Positions 14,397-19,921 of a stretch of 19,921 nt of DNA are shown here, in pieces. A program made the translations under genes and the position numbers. This DNA comes from Opitutia bacterium UBA4654 (GTDB lineage Bacteria; Verrucomicrobiota; Verrucomicrobiia; Opitutales; Intestinicryptomonadaceae). Below the pieces are notes generated by a model. It worked only from the letters and a program-made list of their open reading frames with translations. It was not told the DNA's origin and did no database searches. Within the stretch, counting starts at the first letter, position 1. Each line of letters opens with the position of its first letter. Location of the stretch: assembly GCA_002405555.1 (NCBI GenBank), contig DHMA01000134.1, positions 1-19,921 of the forward strand. The letters run 5' to 3'.

Positions 14397-15230
14397 TTAG
14401 AGAATCGAGAACGTAATCGTGATGTGGTGCGGTTCGTTGTCGGGCGGCGGTGTGAGGGAAATCGAGCGCAGAGCCGCGAGAATCGAGTTGTCAACCTCCG
14501 CGTTTCCGCTGCTTCTTATAATCCGCAGACCGCTGATTTCGCCGTTTTTGCTTACCCTGAATTCGACTTTTGCGGAAAGGTCGGAGTTTTGCGCGGTAAC
14601 GGGAATCGCCCAGTTCGATTCCGCCTTGCGCTTGATTTCGCCGATGTAGGCGGCGAGCATGTTTTTCATTGCCGCGCTTGTGCCCGCCTTGCCCGAAATG
14701 CTTGCGCCGACCTTCGCGATGCTGTCGATGTTGCCCGTCTTTGCGCTGATTTTCCCGACTTTCACCGGCGCCTGCGTGCGCGGCGTCTGCGCGCTTTTGC
14801 GCGTTTTCTTCGGGTTTTTCTTTGCGAAATCCTGATACGAAACTTTCTGCGGCTTCGGTTCGGGCTTTTTTTCGACCTTCGGCTTTTTCGGGGGCTTGGG
14901 CGTCGGCGCGGGTGTGGGTTCTGGCTTCGGCGCGGGCGGGGTAGGCTCGGGTTCGGGCGCAGGGTCGGGAAGCTCGATAGGCTCGACGGGTTCGAGGTTC
15001 AAGTCCTGTTCGAGGTCGGGCTGGGCGTCGGGCGCGGTTTCCGCCTGCGCGGGGGCTTCCGCCGCGGGTTCGGGCGGCTCTACCATTTCGAATACCTGAT
15101 TCGGGTCTATCGGGTGCGGCTCGCTCTTGAAAATCGAGCTTACGAGCACCGACACAATCGCCGCCACGCTTACCGAAATATGGAGCGCGAGCGAGCAGTA
15201 ATAGCCGAACTTGGTATTGTCGGGCGTCAT
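14397..15230 (-). CDS. TonB/TolA-like energy transducer
   Basis: This 277-residue periplasm-spanning protein has one N-terminal membrane anchor (about 11-32) containing the SxxxH motif (Ser13, His17) that TonB and TolA use to engage their proton channel. A long Pro/Glu/Lys-rich spacer (about 45-140, with EP/KP-type repeats) can reach across the periplasm. A C-terminal TonB-like domain (about 190-277) contains YIGEIKRKAESNW and VEFRVSKNGEISGLRIIRSSGN, ending in a beta strand. Its start overlaps the ExbD/TolR stop by 4 bases (ATGA), so translation is coupled. The third-gene position after channel subunits fits either a Ton or a Tol role. TolB and Pal genes, which would favour Tol, are not in the window. 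A terminator follows the stop codon. Confidence 0.88.
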   Translation of the reverse strand: MTPDNTKFGYYCSLALHISVSVAAIVSVLVSSIFKSEPHPIDPNQVFEMVEPPEPAAEAPAQAETAPDAQPDLEQDLNLEPVEPIELPDPAPEPEPTPPAPKPEPTPAPTPKPPKKPKVEKKPEPKPQKVSYQDFAKKNPKKTRKSAQTPRTQAPVKVGKISAKTGNIDSIAKVGASISGKAGTSAAMKNMLAAYIGEIKRKAESNWAIPVTAQNSDLSAKVEFRVSKNGEISGLRIIRSSGNAEVDNSILAALRSISLTPPPDNEPHHITITFSIL

Positions 15231-15637
15231 TTGACTTCCGTATCCAAATGGAGTTTCGTGAGGTTGTGGCGTTTGATTGCCGAAATCACGTCGACTATTT
15301 TCTGGTAGGGCAGCGAGAGGTCTCCGCGCAGGCTGATTGCGGGCGGTTCGGGCTGCCCCGCGAGCGCGCCGAGCAGGGTGTCGAGCTGCACGAGGTCCAC
15401 GGGTTGTTTGCCCCAGTAAATCTGGCCGTCCTCCTTAATCGAGATTAGCTGAAAGTCTATGTCGGGGCGTTGGCTTGCGTCGTTTTTGTCCTGCTTGGGC
15501 AGGTGGACGGGGATTGTCTGTTCGAGCAGCGGCGTGCTTATCATGAAGATGATAAGCAGCGAGAACGCCAAGTCCATGAGCGGCGTTACGTTGAGTTCGG
15601 TCAGCCCCGACTGCTCTATTTTCGTGCGGAATTTCAT
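15227..15637 (-). CDS. ExbD/TolR family biopolymer transport protein
   Basis: This 136-residue inner-membrane protein has a short cytoplasmic N-terminus, one membrane helix (about 18-38) and a periplasmic domain. Asp22 in LNVTPLMDLAFSLLIIFMIS is the conserved proton-translocating aspartate of ExbD and TolR. The periplasmic part includes the typical ISLRGDLSLPYQKIVDVI segment (about 100-118), shared by both families. The start lies 9 bp after the ExbB/TolQ stop with no obvious ribosome binding site. The end overlaps the TonB/TolA-like gene by 4 bp. It acts with the ExbB/TolQ homologue as the proton-driven motor for the transducer downstream. Ton and Tol assignment cannot be separated from sequence alone. 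Confidence 0.9.
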   Translation of the reverse strand: MKFRTKIEQSGLTELNVTPLMDLAFSLLIIFMISTPLLEQTIPVHLPKQDKNDASQRPDIDFQLISIKEDGQIYWGKQPVDLVQLDTLLGALAGQPEPPAISLRGDLSLPYQKIVDVISAIKRHNLTKLHLDTEVK

Positions 15638-15646
15638 AGCCGTTTG

Positions 15647-16504
15647 CTATTCGTCGAATTGGCGGGGCGGGGTGGGGCTGCCGTCGTCCTCGTCGTCGAG
15701 GGAAAAGTCCATGATTTTCGTTTCGGGCGCGGTGCGGACGGGCGCGGACGCCTTCGCCTGCGGAATTTCGCGCACGGGGGCGGGCTTTGCGGGCTGGCGG
15801 ACAGGTTCGACCTCCTCGGAGTGCTCGCGCGATTCCATTTCGATTCTGTCGGCGATGAGGCTTGCGAAGTTTTCGGTATCGACCGAAATTTTACGCGCCT
15901 TGTCGGCGAGCATGTTGTAGCCGAACACCGACGGGATTGCGACCACAAGCCCCGCGACGGTCGTCAAAAGCGAACCCGCAACGCCGGGGGCGAGCATTTG
16001 CAATGTGACCGACGCCTGCGAGCTCATCGACCCGAAGCAGTCCATGACGCCCCACGCCGTGCCGAGCAGCCCCAGAAACGGCCCGCCGCTCACGATTGTT
16101 CCGAGCTGCGTCATTTTTGAGTTGTATTGCATTTGCTGCCGCGCGAGCGTGCGCCCGAGCGTGTTTTCCACATACGAAATTCTCGCCGCCCTGTCGTTGG
16201 GCGAAATGCCGACTTCAAGCCACGCATTGACCGCGTTTTTTAGCAGTTTTGCGAAAGGCCCCTGTATAGACTTCGAGCTTGCCGCCTCGACGAGGCTCGA
16301 CGATTTCAGCAGACGCGCGGTTTTTGCGTTCATCTCCTCGATTGCCGAGAGGTCGGCTTTTTTGCAAATCATGATTCCCCATGCGTATATGCTCATCGCA
16401 AGCAGTATCACGACAATGACCTGCCCCGCGAAGTTCGACTGAATGAAATAATCCGCAGGCGACGAAGCCAATACGGGCGTCGGGAAAATCGAAGTAAAAT
16501 CCAT
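15647..16504 (-). CDS. MotA/TolQ/ExbB family proton channel protein
   Basis: This is a 285-residue inner-membrane channel subunit. There are three membrane helices (about 25-47, 135-157 and 172-195). The family signature lies in GTIVSGGPFLGLLGTAWGVM (135-154) and LAPGVAGSLLTTVAGLVVAIPSVFGYN (171-197). A hydrophilic cytoplasmic loop (about 50-130) is typical. The C-terminal tail from about residue 224 is some 60 residues long and unusual: Pro/Ala/Arg-rich, then strongly acidic (DFSLDDEDD near 266-274). The ATG has GAGG only one base away; an in-frame TGA two codons upstream excludes an earlier start. It is first in a three-gene motor operon, 51 bp after the uvrA stop, with no obvious terminator between, so readthrough from uvrA is possible. 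Confidence 0.9.
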   Translation of the reverse strand: MDFTSIFPTPVLASSPADYFIQSNFAGQVIVVILLAMSIYAWGIMICKKADLSAIEEMNAKTARLLKSSSLVEAASSKSIQGPFAKLLKNAVNAWLEVGISPNDRAARISYVENTLGRTLARQQMQYNSKMTQLGTIVSGGPFLGLLGTAWGVMDCFGSMSSQASVTLQMLAPGVAGSLLTTVAGLVVAIPSVFGYNMLADKARKISVDTENFASLIADRIEMESREHSEEVEPVRQPAKPAPVREIPQAKASAPVRTAPETKIMDFSLDDEDDGSPTPPRQFDE

Positions 16505-16555
16505 GCCTCAAATAATAATGTGGCGCTGCAAGAAAAATCGAGTATTTTTTTATAT

Positions 16556-19426
16556 TTATCGAACAAATTTTGCCGTGGGAGTGTCCGCCGACTTCAATTC
16601 GTCGAAAGTTCCCTCGAAAACCGCGTATCCGCCCGCCGCGCCGCCCGTCGGGCCAAGCTCCACAAGCCAGTCGGCGAGCTTCACGAAGTCGGGGTGGTGC
16701 TCTATTACGATTATCGTGTTGCCGGCGTCGCGCAGTTCGAAGAGCAGTTTGAGGAGTTTGTCGATGTCGTCCCAATGCAGTCCCGTGGTGGGTTCGTCGA
16801 GAATGTAGAGGGCGCGTCCGTGCGTGCGCCGCGAGAGTTCGAGCGAAAGTTTTATCCTCTGCGCCTCGCCGCCCGAAAGCGTGTTTGCGGGCTGTCCGAG
16901 CCTGATGTAGCCAAGCCCGACGTCGCTGAGCGTTTTGAGCTTTGCGACAATCCGCGGGTACGCCGCGAACACGCCCAGCGCCTCGTCAACCGTGAGGTTC
17001 AGGGCTTCGGCGATGTTCAGCCCCTTGTAGCGCACTTCGAGCGTCTCGCGGTTGTAGCGTTTGCCGCCGCACGACGGGCAGGTGATGTAGACTTCGCCCA
17101 AAAACTGCATGTCGAGGCAGATTGAGCCGTCGCCGCGGCAGTGTTCGCAGCGTCCGCCCTTGACGTTGAAGCTGAACCGCCCCGCCGAGTAGCCGCGCAT
17201 TTTTGCAAGCGGCGTCTGGGCGTAAAGCTCGCGCAGGAGGTCGAAAAGCTTTGTGTATGTCGCGGGGTTGGAGCGCGGGCTTTTGCCTATCGGCGACTGG
17301 TCTACGCGCACGCAGGTGTCGAAGTTGTCGAAGCCCGCGATGCCGCCGTGCGCCCCCGCGATTTCCTTTGCGCCGTTCAGCTTTGCGGCGGCGGCCTTTG
17401 CGAGAATGTCGTTGACCAGCGTGGATTTTCCCGAACCAGACACCCCGCAAACCACGGTGAACAGCCCGACGGGAAATTTTACGTCGATGTTTTTGAGGTT
17501 GTTTTCCCTCGCCTTTTTGACCGTGAGCCAGCCGTTTGCGGGCGAGAGCCGCGGCGACGGACGCCCGATTTTCGCGCGTCCCGAAAGGTACATGCCCGTG
17601 CGCGACGTTTTGGATTTCAGGCAGTCGGCGAGCGTTCCGTTGAATGTAAGCTCGCCGCCCTTTTCGCCCGCTTCGGGGCCGAGCTCCACAACCCAGTCCG
17701 CCGCGCGGAGGGCGGCTTCGTCGTGCTCGACAAGCAGAACCGAATTTCCCCTGTCTTTGAGCGTTTTGAGCGCGCCTATCAGCATTGCGTCGTCGGACGG
17801 GTGAAGCCCGATTGTCGGCTCGTCGAGGACGTATGTAACGCCCGTTAAGTCCATTCCGAGCTGGGTCGCGAGCCTCGCGCGTTGCGCCTCGCCGCCGGAG
17901 AGCGTGGACGCCTCGCGGTCGAGCGAGATGTACGAAAGCCCCACCGTGTTCAGGAATCCGAGCCTGTCGCGCAGTCCGTTTACGGCGTCGCGCACGCTGT
18001 CGTATTTTTTCAGGCTTTCGAGCGACTTCACGAACGCCAGCGACTCCGCCACGCTCATCGCGCAGAATTTGTCGTACGAGACGCCCTCCACAAACACGTT
18101 GCGCGTGCGCTCCGAGAACCTCGCCCCGCCGCAGACGGGGCACACCGACGACATCTGGAACACCGAAAGCCTTGCGCGCAGCCCGTCGCTCGCCGTTTCC
18201 GCGCAGAGCCTGTCCACCTCGGCGAGGACTCCGCCGAAATGCACTTCCGCCGCCTTGCAGTTCCCGCGTTTGAGGCGCAGGAAATACGTCCGCGAGTCGT
18301 CCCCGTAGAGCAGGATTTTCCGCGTTTCGGCGGGGAGGTCGCGCCACGGAACGCTTGTGTCGAAGGGGATTTGTTCGGCAAGCTGCCGCAGAATCCTGTT
18401 GTGGGCAATTATTATGCTCTTCGCCCCGACTCTCCACGCCTTGATTGCGCCGCCCGCGACGCTTTTCGAGTCGTCTGGCACGGCGAGCTTTTCGCTTGTG
18501 CGCATTACGCGCCCGATTCCCCCGCAGAATTTGCACGCGCCGTCGGGGTGGTTGAACGAGAAGTTTCTCACGGTAAGCGGCGCGTAGATTTCGCCGCATT
18601 TTTCGCAGGCAAAGGCGGTGCTTAGCACAAGCTCGCCGCTTTTGCCGTCGGCGGAGTACGCGGCAAGAGCCTTGTCCGCGCCCTCGCGGAGCGCGAGTTC
18701 GAGGGAGTCCGCTATTCTTCCCCGCGCCGCCGACGAGAGCGGAAAGCGGTCTATCACGAGGTCGAGTTTCAGGAGTTTTTCTGATTTGAATTTTTCGAAA
18801 AGTTCGCGTTCGGCGGCGGGGTCGTCAAGCTCGAATATTTCGCCGTTGAGCCGCGCCCTCTGCCACGCCCGCTGGCGCAGGCTTTTGATTTCCGCCTTCG
18901 CCGCGGCGGGCTTTAACGAGCCGCGCGGCGCGAGAACGTACACGCGCGAGCCTTGCGGAAGCGCGAGCACCGCGTCTACGCATTCGTCCACGCTTCGGCG
19001 CGAGATTTTCCCGCCGTCTTTTGGGCAGCGTTGCTCTCCCGCAAGGCTCCAAAGCACCCTTGCGTAGTCGGCTATTTCGGTGAGGGTTGCGAGCGTGCTG
19101 CGCGGGTTCGAGCCGAGCGACTTCACCTGCTCTATCGCGATTACGGGCGACAGCCCGCGAATCGACTCCACCGCGGGCTTGTCTATCTGGCTGAGCAGGC
19201 GTCGGGCGTCGGCGGAGAGGCTTTCCATGTATTTTCTGTACCCCTCCGCGTAGATTGTGTCGAACGCAAGCGACGACTTCCCCGACCCGCTCCGACCCGT
19301 GAACGCCACGATTTCCCCGCGCGGAATGTCGAGGTTGACGTTCTTTAAATTGTGCTCGCGCGCGCCGCGAATCTCCATTTTGTCGAAGCCGCCGCGAGCC
19401 GCCGAAATGTCCGAATTTGTTTGCAT
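16556..19426 (-). CDS. uvrA: Excinuclease ABC subunit A (UvrA)
   Basis: This is the 956-residue damage-recognition ATPase of nucleotide excision repair. It contains two ABC modules, with Walker A GRSGSGKSS (44-52) and GVSGSGKST (661-669), and signatures STLSGGEAQR (507-516) and NTLSGGEAQR (848-857). Walker B segments VLDEPTIGLHPSD and ILDEPTTGLHWDD are also present. Zinc cysteines lie at 274/277/298/301 and 760/763/783/786, and a CPVC at 429-432. A UvrB-binding-type segment follows residue 130, so it is not the shortened UvrA2 class. The stretch IAIEQVKSLGSNPRST (97-111) is longer than the usual IDQKTTSRNPRST, and EHHPDF (909-914) replaces EHNLD, so it is a somewhat divergent UvrA. The start has GGAAA upstream; an internal ATG at residue 17 has none. 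Confidence 0.94.
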   Translation of the reverse strand: MQTNSDISAARGGFDKMEIRGAREHNLKNVNLDIPRGEIVAFTGRSGSGKSSLAFDTIYAEGYRKYMESLSADARRLLSQIDKPAVESIRGLSPVIAIEQVKSLGSNPRSTLATLTEIADYARVLWSLAGEQRCPKDGGKISRRSVDECVDAVLALPQGSRVYVLAPRGSLKPAAAKAEIKSLRQRAWQRARLNGEIFELDDPAAERELFEKFKSEKLLKLDLVIDRFPLSSAARGRIADSLELALREGADKALAAYSADGKSGELVLSTAFACEKCGEIYAPLTVRNFSFNHPDGACKFCGGIGRVMRTSEKLAVPDDSKSVAGGAIKAWRVGAKSIIIAHNRILRQLAEQIPFDTSVPWRDLPAETRKILLYGDDSRTYFLRLKRGNCKAAEVHFGGVLAEVDRLCAETASDGLRARLSVFQMSSVCPVCGGARFSERTRNVFVEGVSYDKFCAMSVAESLAFVKSLESLKKYDSVRDAVNGLRDRLGFLNTVGLSYISLDREASTLSGGEAQRARLATQLGMDLTGVTYVLDEPTIGLHPSDDAMLIGALKTLKDRGNSVLLVEHDEAALRAADWVVELGPEAGEKGGELTFNGTLADCLKSKTSRTGMYLSGRAKIGRPSPRLSPANGWLTVKKARENNLKNIDVKFPVGLFTVVCGVSGSGKSTLVNDILAKAAAAKLNGAKEIAGAHGGIAGFDNFDTCVRVDQSPIGKSPRSNPATYTKLFDLLRELYAQTPLAKMRGYSAGRFSFNVKGGRCEHCRGDGSICLDMQFLGEVYITCPSCGGKRYNRETLEVRYKGLNIAEALNLTVDEALGVFAAYPRIVAKLKTLSDVGLGYIRLGQPANTLSGGEAQRIKLSLELSRRTHGRALYILDEPTTGLHWDDIDKLLKLLFELRDAGNTIIVIEHHPDFVKLADWLVELGPTGGAAGGYAVFEGTFDELKSADTPTAKFVR

Positions 19427-19457
19427 TGTTTTCCGATAGACACTTTATTTTTTACAA

Positions 19458-19921
19458 ATGTTTACCGCTTTCCAGCAAAAACTTTTCGGCGCGGCGTTGG
19501 CGTGCCTCTCGATTTTCGCGATAGGCGCGTTCGTCGTGCTGTTGTTCGCGCTTCTTTCGGCGTTTCTGTCGAAATTCGGAACGGTCGTAGCGCCCGTAGC
19601 CGCCGCGCTGATTCTTTCGTTCATTCTTTCGCCGCTTGTGGATTTCGTCTCGCGCAGGGCGCATGTGTCGGCTTCGGCGGCGTGCGGAATCGTCTGCGTC
19701 GCGGCGGCCGCCGCCGCGGCGGCTCTTGCGGCGTTCGCGCTTCCGCGGGCGGTTTCCGAAATCGGCGGGATTTGCGGAGAGCTTCCCGCTCTTGCCGAAC
19801 GCGCGGCGCACAACATCGCCGAACGCTACCCAGAATCGCGCGAAACCCTGCGCGGATACGTCGCCGAAATGAAACGCGCGGCGGCGGAGCATGCGTCGTT
19901 TGCGGCGGCGGCTACCGCCGC
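19458..19921 (+). CDS. AI-2E family transporter (PerM/TqsA-like), N-terminal part
   Basis: The 154 visible codons continue beyond the right edge. The protein starts MFTAFQQKLFGAALACLS and has two close N-terminal membrane helices (about 9-35 and 41-60). VAPVAAALILSFILSPLVDFVSRR is the family's TM2-loop signature. A third hydrophobic, alanine-rich helix follows (about 65-90), then an amphipathic helical segment starting ALPRAVSEIGGICGELPALAERAAHN. This arrangement is typical of the AI-2E/UPF0118 family of trimeric membrane proteins, members of which export autoinducer-2 or small ions. The ATG has no visible ribosome binding site. It is divergent from uvrA with only 31 bp between start codons. 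The specific substrate is unknown and the C-terminal half cannot be checked. Confidence 0.8.
   Translation, partial: MFTAFQQKLFGAALACLSIFAIGAFVVLLFALLSAFLSKFGTVVAPVAAALILSFILSPLVDFVSRRAHVSASAACGIVCVAAAAAAAALAAFALPRAVSEIGGICGELPALAERAAHNIAERYPESRETLRGYVAEMKRAAAEHASFAAAATA

Noticed and set aside
14880..15100. Repeat-like tract of GGxTCGGG units (plus strand)
   Set aside because: It encodes the Pro/Glu/Lys-rich spacer of the TonB-like protein; it is a coding repeat, not a separate DNA element or CRISPR array.

Overview
The window appears to be chromosomal DNA from a GC-rich, Gram-negative bacterium. A proton channel/TonB module shows a two-membrane envelope. A flavodiiron protein with rubredoxin suggests an anaerobic or microaerophilic lifestyle. 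The gene content (a UxuA/UxuB uronate operon with paired Gfo/Idh/MocA oxidoreductases, an NRAMP-like carrier, a beta-helix glycan-active protein, and an EIIA-DisA fusion) most resembles Verrucomicrobiota, perhaps Opitutales-like. That assignment is inference; no rRNA gene is present.

Layout. (1) Positions 1-5955, minus strand: a five-gene operon reading two Gfo/Idh/MocA oxidoreductases, an NRAMP-related membrane carrier, the SDR-type D-mannonate oxidoreductase UxuB and mannonate dehydratase UxuA, which runs off the left edge. It starts at a promoter with a perfect 14-bp LacI-type palindrome. (2) 6064-7536, plus strand: a divergent exported right-handed beta-helix protein related to GH28/GH49, closed by a strong terminator. 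Together these look like a system that releases, imports and catabolises uronic acids. (3) 7686-9029, minus: rubredoxin and flavodiiron protein, an oxygen/NO reduction pair. (4) 9084-11297, minus: recQ. (5) 11402-13183, plus: nuoA followed after 3 bp by a predicted c-di-AMP synthase carrying an N-terminal PTS EIIA-like domain, ending in a terminator hairpin that touches the start of the next gene, a DUF475/TerC-family membrane protein (to 14272). (6) 14397-16504, minus: ExbB/TolQ, ExbD/TolR and TonB/TolA-like proteins. (7) 16556-19426, minus: uvrA. (8) 19458 to the right edge, plus: the first part of an AI-2E-family transporter.

The most unusual items are the EIIA-DAC fusion with an altered RHR motif in an operon with an isolated nuoA, the NRAMP-fold carrier that has lost both metal-binding motifs and sits inside a uronate operon, and the terminator placed directly at the DUF475 start. 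No tRNA, rRNA, CRISPR array, insertion sequence or attachment site was recognised. The longest stretches without a gene are 5877-6063 and 7537-7685, both filled with the regulatory or terminator structures listed.
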